A stretch of DNA of 64,000 bases from Lactarius indigo (Eukaryota; Basidiomycota; Agaricomycetes; Russulales; Russulaceae): positions 1,550,001 through 1,614,000 of the forward strand of contig JAFKAC010000008.1 of assembly GCA_025766275.1 (NCBI GenBank). The letters are read 5' to 3'. The position numbers and the translations under genes are program-made. Each line of letters opens with the position of its first letter. Position 1 is the stretch's first letter. Shown here in pieces: positions 54,701 through 64,000 of the stretch. Under the pieces are notes generated by a model. The model was given only the letters and a program-made list of their open reading frames with translations. It did not search any database and was not told the DNA's origin.

Positions 54701-56547
54701 GAAACCACGCGGGAGTCTCCTTTCTTCCTTCTCTCAGGATTCAATCCTCGTGCTGATTGGACCAATCGGCCGTCTCCTATCCCACAAGTATCCCTAAGGC
54801 TGGACCAGTTCAAACAGGCACGACAGCGCGCCTTCTCCTGCATGCTCAATGCACAAAAGTCATGGGTCAAGCATAAGATATGCCCAAGCTCCAAGAAGGG
54901 GATCTTGTGTGGCTGGAAGGGCGCCACCTACATACACACCAGCCAACCGCAAAACTTGCTGCCAAACAACATGGACCATTTAAAGTCATCCAGGTGATGT
55001 CCCCTGTCAACTATCGCCTCAAGCTTCCCACGCAGTGGAGCATCCACGATGTCTTCCACATAGACCTTCTCACACCTTATCGTGAAACACCCACGCATGG
55101 ACCAAACTATCAGTGCCCACCACCTGATTTGGTCAATAACGAAGAAGAATATGAGGTCAAGAAGATTCTAGACTCTCAGCGGTTTGGCAGAAGACGACGA
55201 CTCCAATACCTCGTGAAATGGAAGGGCTATCCTGACTCAGACAATCAATGGATAGATAAGGATGACATATTTGCCGACGAAGCCGTTCAGGAATTCAAAG
55301 ATTCTAACCCCGACAGGGAAACACATATAAGGATGACCTCTCACCACGATGAGTCCCCATCATCCATTCTTTCCATGTCCTCTACTCGATGCAATGACCA
55401 GCTCGCACTCCTCTCCACTCTTGTCAACGACTCCGCCACCACGCTTGTTGACCCCGACTCCACCAACGACACCGCAGCCATTAGAACTGCAACCACAGAA
55501 GGTCCTGCCATGCAGCATGAGGACAACGGGCCTATCACTGCTGAAGAACTGCAGCAGACACTGCAACAATTCCCTGTGCCCATACAGGGAACTCTCAGCA
55601 ACGATCCAACAACAACTCAACCAGCACCTCCACCTATCTACGCCCTTACAAACCCCAACACCAGTGAGCCTGAAGTCTTCCTCACCGAAGACAAACTTTT
55701 TCGGCTTCAAGCAGCTGTCCCGTGCAGTGAAACCGCCCAACGCCATGCAGAAGTACGAGCAGGAGTGGAAGGAGACGGTGGCATGGTGGCAGCAGGAGCA
55801 ACTGCATATCGCCGCCTGCCAACAATGGATGATGAAGGAGCGGAGAGAGTACTGGACGAAGATGAGGATGAAGACAAACTTGGAGACCACTACCCCATCA
55901 GGCACGCATTCCTTAACCATGAATTCTACACTGAAGATCCAGCCGCCACTCCCTTCCTTGTCGACGCAAGTGGGAACCCTCTACACCGAGGACGAGTCGC
56001 CGTGGCACAAGCGGCTCGTTATACACCAATGGGCGAACAAGACCCAGCAACCAGGGCCGTTGTCCCTGAAGGGTTCCGGGTCAATCGAGGACCTGATTAC
56101 ATTCCGTTCCCGATCAAACTCCCCAACAGACCGACGATACAAGTGTCTCACGTACAGGTTATCCGAGGAGGAGACCCCTTCATACTCGGATTAGCTCCAG
56201 GGTCGGGTTTCCTCTATGGTAAACCTCTCTACGCCACCCCCCATCTTCCAAAAAATAACCGCGCATTCATTCCCCATGAGGAGTATTTCATGCTCCACCA
56301 ACGACGCCCCACTGACCTCCTACTAATGTGCATTGGGGATGTTACTCTCACCCAAGAATTGCGCCGGTTCCGGCAATTTGCCTTTGCCGAAGACCAATTG
56401 GAGAAGCAGATTCGACAGCTGCAGATGGAAAAGCATATGGTGGCTGAGGATAAGAAGGACAGTCTCTATCATCTCGAAAGGGCTAACATACTGTCGCGGA
56501 TGGAAGATGAAGTGGAGTGGATGAGGCAGGAATTGGCAGCGGACTAG
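51759..56547 (+). pseudogene. Gypsy-C Pol with chromodomain and C-terminal tail
   Basis: Protease (LVDSGATHCFIRP, about 51890), RT ([52 protein letters not shown] near 52985), RNase H (EVDASGFATGAVLL), integrase (HYWWPQM, CAECQWHK, VDFITKLP, SDRDPRF, TDGQSE), chromodomain (EEEYEVKKILDSQ...LVKWKGYPDSDNQW, 55140-55255). The chromodomain and a tail of about 420 residues (PEGFRVNR, YIPFPI, HVQVIRGGDPF, YGKPLYATPHL, then a coiled-coil-like FAEDQLEKQIRQLQMEKHM) share one open frame to 56547. Breaks: TGA at about 51881, 52598, 53258, 53291 and 54590, and a one-base frameshift near 54876. Confidence 0.92.
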
Positions 56548-56567
56548 TGAGGTGGGCCTCACTCCTG

Positions 56568-57088
56568 AAAAGGGGGTGATGTTATGGTACGGACTTATCA
56601 CACACTCCAAATGACTCATGGCCGGTTATGACTACAGCCCGGTATCAATATTAGTCATGGACTCTTACATTGCATCAGTCAGCATAGTAGTTCGCATGTG
56701 ATAGTGACTCATGTATGACTCATTCCTAGGATAGCTGTACTAGGGTTCGAGCTAGTTACACTATTGGTTTCTTACTATTCTAGCAGCACTTTAAAGCCTG
56801 TGTGTATCTGTATAAATAGTCACTCTAGAAGACCAAGAGTCCCCATCTTGGTCTTCTTCAAATCCACCATCTTGACTCGACTTTCGCTTGCCTTAGTCTC
56901 TGACTAAGTGTGCCTCTACTTCTATCCACCAAGGGATAGTACTTCTTCATCTTTGCTGCAGTGTGTGCCAGTGTGCCCCTGTTCAGCTTGCATTGGGTTG
57001 ATACCAAAATCCCCATTCGCCTAACTTCCGCTAAGTCGATTACGCCTATTCAGAGTCCAAGTCAGACTAACGCCAGTGGAGCGTAACA
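56568..57088 (+). repeat. Gypsy-C polypurine tract and 3' LTR
   Basis: AAAAGGGGGTGA (56568-56579) precedes the 509-bp LTR 56580-57088, which is followed by the target copy TCCTG. Confidence 0.93.
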
Positions 57089-58407
57089 TCCTGCCTCATT
57101 TGGGCCTCAACAAAGACTCTGTATCAGAACGGACTGCACAGTGATGGCTTGTGAAACTTGGATGGTGCTGGACACATTTGAAGAAGGGGGTCTATATGGA
57201 TGGCCACGAGTGAAGTGATGTCATCAAATACCACAACAAAACATTCTTACCATTGATGGCAAAGTATGAAAGGTGCATGGTAAAGTGGACTGAAAACCAA
57301 AATGGTGATCTCAAATGAATTGAACCCCAACTGGGTGCTGGGGAGAAGAGGGTCATTGCTATCTTCCAGGATGAGAGCTCATTTCATGCAGGAGAATACA
57401 AGTTGAATGTCTGGTGAGTTCACACCTTGTATTTGAGATTCTTGTTCTGATACTGTGCTTGGGAAAGGCTGTGTGTTGATGAGCAAAAGCTCATGAAGAA
57501 AGGCCACGGGCAAATCATCCACATGTTGGACTTTGTTGAAGAGGAAAATGGTTGTCTCATTGTTTGAGATTGAGATGGCACGATAATCAAAGATGCAAGA
57601 TGCATCACCTATCCTGGTGCAAATGGCAACACTTGGTGGGACCTGGCACAATTACTCAAGCAGGTGGAGAATGCCCTCTCGATATTTGAGGAGGCACACC
57701 CTGGGTGTTGTGCATTATTCATTTTTGACCAATCTTCTGCACATGCTTCGCTCAGACCAGATGTGTTATGCACTTTCAACATGAATAAAACAAATGGTGG
57801 AAAACAGCAGAAACAAAAGGATACAGTGATCCCCATGAACAACCCCAACATGGACTACAGCAAAAAATGACACTTGAGAATGGTCAACCAAAAGGACTTC
57901 AGCAAACACTCAAGGAGTGTGGCTTCAATGTTGCTGGGATGAGGGCCAAGTGTTCCCCTGTTTGCCCACTTGAGAACGAAGGCTACTGCATGGCTTGCCT
58001 CCTTAGCCAACAAGATGACTTTTGACACCAGACATCCCTCCTTGAGCAGACCATCACCTCTCGAGGGCATCTGTGTGTTTTCCTCCCTAAGTTTCATTGT
58101 GAACTCAATCCAATTGAAATGGTGTGCCCCCCCCTCTTATATGTGGCTCATTTTAATCTGTCAGTTCACACAGTATTGGGGGTGGTGCAAAGGAAGATAT
58201 AGGGAGGTTTATAAGGTAAAATTTGAGGACACAAAGAAAACAGCCCTTGAATGCCTCAATGCATGCCCGGTGGAGGTTATCTGATGGTATTTCAATCGGT
58301 CTTGGAGGTTTATGGATGCCTATCGGCATGGTTTGACAGGCAAGGCTGCTGAATGGGCTGTCTGAAAGCAAAGGTCACACTGCAGAGTTGGACCAGTAGC
58401 AATGACG
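57089..58407 (+). pseudogene. Mariner-like transposase, catalytic half with two introns
   Basis: The frame continues from the left half: LKKGVYMDGHE, then the catalytic blocks QDESSFHAGEYK (first Asp, about 57370), FDQSSAHASL (second Asp, about 57725) and ELNPIEM (third acidic residue, 58101-58121), then NACPVEVI and AYRHGLTGKAAEWAV near the end. Two GT-AG introns fit the protein exactly: 57414-57467 (inside the Trp codon of LNVW) and 58122-58173 (between NPIEM and YWGWCK). At least seven in-frame TGA codons make it a pseudogene. The DDE/D block pattern matches the Tc1/mariner superfamily. Confidence 0.82.
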
Positions 58408-58691
58408 TCCGTAGATGCTGTTTTGAACTAAAAGATAGTAAATTTGTTTGATAAATACAATAAAGATCACTGTGGTTCACAACAGCAGGGTCCTTCAAAC
58501 CCAAATCAGGGTTAGGCACCAAAAATTTCAGGCCAAAAAGTTGGCCACCCCTGAAAAGTCACAGGGAAAACCCCAAAGTGTGTTTTTGGATGTATTTTGC
58601 TATTCTGAATACAATGGCAGGGTTGGAAATTTCCAAAAACTACCATGGGAGCCACTACAAAATTTGTCAAGTTTGAGTGTCCAGCACTGTA
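58408..58691 (+). other. Mariner-like element 3' region and right TIR
   Basis: Non-coding sequence after the transposase, ending in AGTTTGAGTGTCCAGCACTG (58670-58689) and TA. It is the right terminus of the element and the end of the transposon block. Confidence 0.82.
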
Positions 58692-59013
58692 GATTAAATA
58701 AAAAATATGTGTTTGGACAGAGATCAAACTTTGACGACGGACCGGACCGGACCGGATCGTGAGATCTTTGCGAAAAGTACGCAACTCCCAACAAGGCTTT
58801 TGAGAGTTCGGCACCTCCCATTGTTCAATCAGGTGATCAACTGCCAGGTAGGATCTCGATCGGTGCCTAGACTTGCTCGGCTCGGTCAATATCGACGGGC
58901 GCTCAAAAGTCGAGTCGGGTCAACCTGGCGTGAAGATCTTTTCCCCTCCGCGCTCATCCTTGTCATCGTCTTACTTCTTATTTCCTTCCCTTCCCTTCCC
59001 TTCCCTTCCCTTC
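58692..59013 (+). promoter_or_regulatory. RXT3 upstream region with pyrimidine tract
   Basis: About 320 bp between the transposon end and the RXT3 start codon. It contains a short GGACC repeat (about 58738-58755) and, directly before the ATG, a run of TTCCC units (58984-59013). CT-rich tracts just upstream of the start are common in fungal core promoters. No TATA box stands out. The frame is open upstream to 58873, but the tract makes the ATG at 59014 the better start. Confidence 0.5.
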
Positions 59014-59069
59014 ATGAACGTAGCTGACCTTCTACAGAATTCTCCTTCAGAGGAGCTCGCTAGGCGTAG

Positions 59070-59100
<31 letters not shown>

Positions 59101-62100
59101 CAACAACAACAACAGCCACAACAGTCGCTTCATCACCAACCGCAACCACAACAGCAACCACAGCAACACCACCTACCTTCTCCCCACGTAGAGCGTCCCG
59201 AGCATCGCATCCCCCCCCAGCCGCCCTCTCATCACCGTCCGCCTCATCCTCCCCACCGCAGCCCACCAGAGTTTGATCGTCGTGAACCCTACTCGGACTA
59301 TCCCCCGCATCCTCAGGCGCAACAGCACTCTTCCCCCCTTGGTTCGAGTACCGCGTCTACCTTTCTACCACCGCGTGGTGTGCACGCGTCGTCTTCCATG
59401 TATCTTCCCGCCCCTCCTCAGTCCGTCCCACATCCGCATCCTCACTCCCACCGACACGAGTACACGCCACCTACCCCGCACTCTAAGCCTCCACTCCCGC
59501 ATCCTGTCCCCTCTGCACATCACACCCCCTTCTCTGGTTCCCCACCTCCTTCTGTCCTTCATGAGCCCTCCCCGATGTACACTGGGTTGCCTACCCCTCA
59601 TTACCCGCCGTATCAACCGCCACCAGCTCCGCCGTTGCCGCCCCCTACTGCTACACCCGGGCCATCCATTCCAGCTTCTGTCCCAGTTCCTGGACTTTCT
59701 ACTTCTCAGCGTTGGGTCTCGCGGACGGAAGCCACTGCAGCACCGGTGATGTCAAGCTTGCAGCCACCCGAAAGGGAAAGAGAGAGAGAGAGAGAAAGAG
59801 AAAGAGAGCGTGATCGTGATCGTGGGAATAACTTGCCACATACCCGCGTGATGTCTGTGCCAGGTTCATCATCTGCTACCCCCGCTCCATTACCTGGGCC
59901 CGCCCTTCCTCACAGTGCGATACTCAGGGACCGCGAGTGGGACAGGGACAACAGGGAAAGGGACAGAGAACGAGAACGAGAAACCCACCCAGCTATGGCA
60001 CTTCCATTGGGTCCAGGACCTGGGCCACTTCTTGAGGACGAGCGCGAACGCGATCGTTTAGAAGGCAAAGCGCATCAACGCGACCGCGATCGTGACCGTG
60101 ACCGAGACCGCGGAAGGGCGCGCCCTCATCCATCGTTTCCAGCTGCTCCACCGCCCCCGCCGCCTCTTCCACAAAACCGCGAACCTCGTTTGAGGACTAC
60201 AGTTTCGAGTGTCCCTCCGCCACCAGGCGGTCGGCTGCCAACGGATTTGGACCAAGAACGCGAGAATTACGAGAGGGTGCGCCAACGTGAGAGAGAGAGA
60301 GAGCGCGAAAGAGAGAGGGAACGGGAACCACGAGAAAAGGAACCCCGCCAACGCGAAGGGATGGGATACATCCACCAGATGGTTCCAGCACCTGTCCCAC
60401 GTAAGGCCGATGATGGGACGTCGCTACATGTTAGCTACCCATATTCTCAGGTTGGCTCCTCGGTATTTTATGGCACAGGTGTCGATGCTGACGAACCTAT
60501 ATTGTCTCAGGTGCAAGGGCCTCCACACACTGATTCTGATGTCCATCACCCACATCCACCATCCTATGAACACGCTCCATACCCTCACCCTCACCCTCAT
60601 CACCAACATCCGCACAACCATCACCCAACTCACCCAGCCGACATACGGGCTCCCCCGCCGCCACCTCCTCCAAGCTCAGGAGTGGGTTCACACCCTCATG
60701 GCCACAATCACGGACACGCCCACTCACGTCCCCACACTCATGCGCACCAGCACCAGCACCAGCACGTACACGGGCGCTCTCACTTCCCAGCTGCCGGGTC
60801 CCACCACTCGCACGCACCGGTGCCGCCCACATCGCGCGTACGCGCAGCACCACCAGTCCACCTTGGGGCGTTCGTGCACCCGTTCGGCCCCTTGCCGCTT
60901 CCCCGAAATCGTACAGTGGCACGCGCAACGCTATATATTCCCGCCCTCGCGCTGCCACGCGCACGCCCCGCTCACCCACGTGTTTGGGGGAGCGGGCCGT
61001 ACACGGACGACTCGGATATTATTTCCGCTGCGGTGCACGCCGGCCGTGCGCGATGGAGTGAGGTGTGGGAGGCGAGACGGCGGGGGCGGGACGCGCGGGT
61101 CGAGGTGCAAGTCTTGCCTGCGGCGGAAAGATACATTGGTAATATAGGCTCGGCTGCCGATCCTGGAAGCGGAGGCGATCCTGATGACGACGGTCGAGGG
61201 TTCTTTAGTGCTGGGTGGGGCAATGGGCACGAGGGCGCAGGGATCGAGATCCTGGATGTGGCATTTGTCAAGGTGCGTCGCCTGATCTTGCTTTTCATTC
61301 TGTGTTCGCCCTAAAGGGAGGAAACAACCTGGAGCTGATTTGGTTTTTGTCATTCCTGCAGGGCGGCACGGCACATCGCGCGCCAGGGCTTGGGCGCCAG
61401 AACCGCAAGCAACGTCTCGGCGAGTACGCCACTGAACGTGGCGCGGTGCTCGGATTTGCTGCAAGCGCCGCTGCATCGGGCGCGGCTGGTGGCAGGACGA
61501 AGCGTGCACGCGGCGTTGGCGTTGGCAATCCGAACGCTCCCGACTCGGATGAGACAGACGAAGATGGGATAGAAACGGAGAGTGATATCGAAGAGGAAGA
61601 CGAGGAAGACATGGATGTCGATGCTCTCGCGGCTCGAGTGACGATCGTGTTTGAGGGCGGTCGAGGCGGCGCGCTCCCCGGGTACGTTTGCTCTTCTCTC
61701 CCTCACTGTTCCTGCACTGCGTCTCCGGGAACGCTGATCATCATCACCGGGGAGCAGATTCAAGTATGAGCCGGATGCGCTCCGTGAAGCCGTTCTGCGC
61801 CCGCGGCTGTTGCACCCGACTGTATCTGTACCTTCTCCGAATGGGCGCAAGAGACAACGCATAGACGACGACACCTCCGCAGCGGAGGGAAACGGCGTTG
61901 GTGATGGAACGCCAGTCCCACGCGGCGTCGAGCTGGAAACGGCCGTGGAACGCTTCCTGTTGCGGATGTACGATGCGGATGCCGAGACCGACTCTCCCAG
62001 GGCCAAAGATGAGGACAGAGGCGATGCCGATAAAATTAAATTGCCCACTGATGACACACAGATACCACAAGGTGGTCTAGAGGGCACGCGTATGCAGAGC

Positions 62101-62352
62101 GACAGCCGACGCTGGGAGGTCTGGCTCCTTGGCACGCTCGATGGGGCTTCTCTGTACACAAAAAATGCGGGTGGGGACAAATCTGTGGGAGAAGGTGCGG
62201 TGCTGTTGCAGCGGGGTCTGCGTGCGTCAAACCTTGAGTTTGTGGAAGGTGAGATGCGGGTGCTGCAGGACCCACCGTCTGCAGAGTCGGGAAGCTATAC
62301 CCGGGAAGGCTGGGCGATCGAGGTGCGGCGGTGGCGGTGGGCGCGGACCTGA
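59014..62352 (+). CDS. RXT3: RXT3-like subunit of the Rpd3L histone deacetylase complex
   Basis: Exons 59014-61272, 61362-61681 and 61758-62352, with GT-AG introns of 89 and 76 bp, give a 1057-residue protein. The first 600 residues are low complexity: a poly-Gln run of about 19 near residue 20, Pro/His-rich stretches and repeated Arg-Glu/Asp tracts. The Rxt3 domain follows (about residues 610-870): HPFGPLPLPRN, RVWGSGPYTDDSDII, ERYIGN, GWGNGHEGAGIEILDVAFVK, then GRQNRKQRLGEYATER after the first intron; exon 3 contributes FKYEPDALRE. Family knowledge: Rxt3 belongs to the large Rpd3 deacetylase complex and acts in chromatin repression in the nucleus. An acidic stretch (about residues 815-840) follows the domain core. 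The start at 59014 was chosen for MNVADLLQNSPSEELARRR after the pyrimidine tract. The frame is intact. Confidence 0.85.
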
Positions 62353-62465
62353 TAACACACTTAAGTTACAAGTAAATAATAATGTATGTAGACGACGCGA
62401 CCACGTGGTCAGACAACAAAGAAACAACTCGCGTCGAACAACTCGGACAACTCGCGAGCAATCAA

Positions 62466-64000
62466 ATGGCCGCAACACCTGCGCCGGCTCAGAAAAACAC
62501 AGTCCATTGGGCACCTTCGCCAATTCAGTCGCCACTCTCCGACGCATCATCGACATCTACGACTTCGATTCACTCAACATCGACCCTTCAGTATATCAAC
62601 TCGCAACTTGTTTCGCATGGCTTCGCTCTCCCTCCCGGTCTGAGTCTCGACAGTCTCTCGTCTGCAGAGGCAGATGGGGTGACAAAGTGTCTGCTTGCTA
62701 TGCTTAGCCAGCGGGTGGTGCGTGATCGGCCGAATCATCCCTGTGTCGTTATCTCCTCCACTGACAAGTGCCGACTGGCGCGTCTCGCTAGGAGGACATG
62801 ACGCGCGCCGAAGAACTAACGACAAAACTGCGCACGCTCTCATACGACCATGAACGTCTGCGTTCGATGCACGACTCTGCAAAGGAGACAGCCGACGCTG
62901 CAGAGCGGGAAACAGCCGCAGCAAGGGCCAAACTGTCGTGAGTCTCACATTCGCAATTTCCCCTGCTCATGCACACGTACCCATACAACACCTAACCGAC
63001 GATGACGTGGTGGTAGGATCGCCGCACGCGCCCAGCAACAAGCGGAAGCGGCGCACAAGCAGACGACGACCGACCTTCAGCGCGCGCGCTCGTCGCTGCA
63101 GGCCCTGCGCGCCACACACGTCGCAGAGCTTAAGAAGCGCGACAAGGAGATCGAGGCAATGCGCGAGCGCTGGTCCAAGCTGTCCGACTCGCAGCTCAAG
63201 ATTGGCACTTTGCCGAGTGGGATGACTGTCGTCCAGCCGGCGAATGCGCGGGTGCTTGCGCTGGACGAAAGCATGTCGACGGTGGAGAGGGGGAAGGGGC
63301 TCGTTGAGAACGCGCTAGAGGAAGCGGAGAGCGCCTGTACTCGGCTGAGAGACGAGAATGCGGAACTGAAGGGACTCGTTGTGGACTCCACCAACGCGGT
63401 GCGCAAGATCTTGCACAAGGCGGTCACTGCTGACCCCGATGATCACGAATTTGTGTGTGGTTTATTCGTTTTTGTTTCGTTTCTGTATCTTATAAACCTC
63501 GCTGCGCCGTGGCCTCAGCCCCCTCCTTTGGCCAGGAATGATGTTTTCCTGCTTGGGTCTCCCGATGCAGCTTTTGAGCGGCTCAGCAAGCTGCTCACTA
63601 CTCTTCAAGACGCGCTCGCGACGTTGAGGGCTTCCGCGACTCCCGTGTCATCAGGCTCCCACCCGAAGCCACAAATATCGCTCGCAGACCTAGAAAAAAA
63701 GGCGGCCGAGTCGGATGCAAAGGCACACAAATGGGAGATTGAGGAATTGCAGAACACTATAGCGGTGCTCCGTGACGAGCTAAGTGAGCCGTGCTTCCAA
63801 TCTCGAAGAACGTAAGGCTCATTTTCACACGCAGAGAAAGCCAGGGCTGAGAAGAAACCCACACCCACAAGTCGAGTGCGAAGTGCCAAACCCTCTGCGG
63901 CGCATGACGACGTTGCCTCTCACCTTCCTCCAACTGATGAGGTGGAGAGTGCCTCAGCTTTGGCATCTCAGCATGACATGATACAAGACAGCCCCGAGCC
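62466..64000 (+). CDS. ADIP/SSX2IP (Msd1-like) coiled-coil protein, 3' end outside window
   Basis: Exons 62466-62717, 62792-62937, 63017-63452, 63519-63783 and 63835 to beyond 64000 join in frame across GT-AG introns of 74, 79, 66 and 51 bp. The ADIP domain begins at about residue 38: LQYINSQLVSHGFALPPGLS, CLLAMLSQRVEDMTRAEELT, LRTLSYDHERLRSM, HVAELKKRDKEIEAMRERWS. Long heptad-rich helices follow (VENALEEAESACTRLRDENA, WEIEELQNTIAVLRDEL). Relatives in animals (SSX2IP) and fission yeast (Msd1) anchor microtubule minus ends at centrosomes or spindle poles; that role here is inferred. The start is set at 62466 (good context, A at -3); an upstream in-frame ATG at 62382 would add 28 residues but lies only 30 bp after the RXT3 stop. 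The third intron is a multiple of three without stops, so its retention would be silent in the frame. Confidence 0.85.

Larger units (their letters stand above)
47948..57088 (+). mobile_element. Gypsy-C: chromovirus inside the mariner-like element
   Basis: 509-bp LTRs (47948-48456, 56580-57088; about eleven differences) and exact target duplication TCCTG (47943-47947, 57089-57093) bound this 9141-bp element. Inside are solo LTRs at 49303-50020 (another family) and 50374-50982 (copia type). Its own coding part is about 6.8 kb. It shares the polypurine tract, primer site, frameshift site and Pol tail with Gypsy-A. Confidence 0.95.
46219..58691 (+). mobile_element. Tc1/mariner-like DNA transposon split by Gypsy-C
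   Basis: TA dinucleotides at 46219-46220 and 58690-58691 flank terminal inverted repeats that share CAGTGCTGGACACTCAAACT at the left (46221-46240) with its reverse complement at the right (58670-58689), continuing imperfectly inward. The interior encodes a DDE/D transposase in two halves on either side of Gypsy-C. Subtracting Gypsy-C and its duplicate leaves about 3.3 kb. The coding sequence has many TGA stops, so the element cannot move on its own. Confidence 0.88.

Noticed and set aside
54880..56547. 555-residue open frame as a possible independent host gene
   Set aside because: It starts inside the integrase C-terminal region, contains the chromodomain and lies between pol and the polypurine tract of Gypsy-C; it is the 3' end of Pol after a one-base frameshift.
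58873..59013. Upstream extension of RXT3 to 58873
   Set aside because: The added residues are encoded by leader-like sequence including the TTCCC tract and show no domain similarity; ATG 59014 is favoured.
60497..61509. Minus-strand open frames opposite RXT3
   Set aside because: They arise from the low-complexity, GC-rich coding strand; the plus-strand gene has a recognisable domain and consistent introns.

Overview
The window looks like a repeat-rich heterochromatic block of a filamentous basidiomycete. The evidence is short spliceosomal introns in the host genes, a DUF6532-type gene, chromodomain Ty3/gypsy elements and a fungal Tc1/mariner-like transposase. A Rhizoctonia/Ceratobasidium-like Agaricomycete fits best, but that placement rests on memory of protein families and was not tested. 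About 58.7 kb is transposable-element sequence stacked element inside element; the last 5.3 kb holds two ordinary host genes.

Layout. 1-3581 holds two old gypsy remnants: the 3' end of a minus-strand family E element, and the 3' end of a family C element with its LTR. 3582-43535 is one decayed DUF6532-like gene opened up by nested insertions. Exact 5-bp target-site duplications (TSDs) give the order: DUF6532 gene < solo copia LTR1 (3790-41702) < Copia-A (4147-40303, minus) < Gypsy-D (18697-39624, plus) < Copia-B (19519-33531, minus) < Gypsy-B (23538-31175, plus) < a solo family C LTR (24982-25489). Gypsy-A (6271-13931) and two solo LTRs are separate insertions in Copia-A. 43536-46218 is AT-rich, gene-poor sequence with further solo LTRs. 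46219-58691 is a Tc1/mariner-like element with TA duplications and CAGTGCTGGACACTC terminal inverted repeats, split by Gypsy-C (47948-57088), which itself carries two solo LTRs.

The four gypsy families (A-D) are chromoviruses: Gag with a CCHC zinc knuckle, then protease, RT, RNase H, integrase and chromodomain. Each carries, just after its 5' LTR, a primer-binding site complementary to the predicted 5' end of its own transcript, as in Tf1/sushi self-priming. Families A, B and C (and the family E remnant) extend Pol past the chromodomain by a long, partly conserved tail that Gypsy-D lacks; in B and E this tail ends in a second CCHC-like cluster. The two copia elements instead have a primer site matching the anticodon arm of initiator tRNA-Met. 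None of these elements looks coding-competent: open frames are broken mainly by TGA codons at expected CGA (Arg) positions, the mark of CpG deamination or a RIP-like process.

The host genes are a plus-strand RXT3-like subunit of the Rpd3L histone deacetylase complex (59014-62352, three exons) and, immediately downstream, an ADIP/SSX2IP (Msd1-like) coiled-coil protein (62466 to beyond the window end, at least five exons). Their reading frames are intact, in sharp contrast with the decayed sequence ending about 320 bp upstream of the RXT3 start codon.
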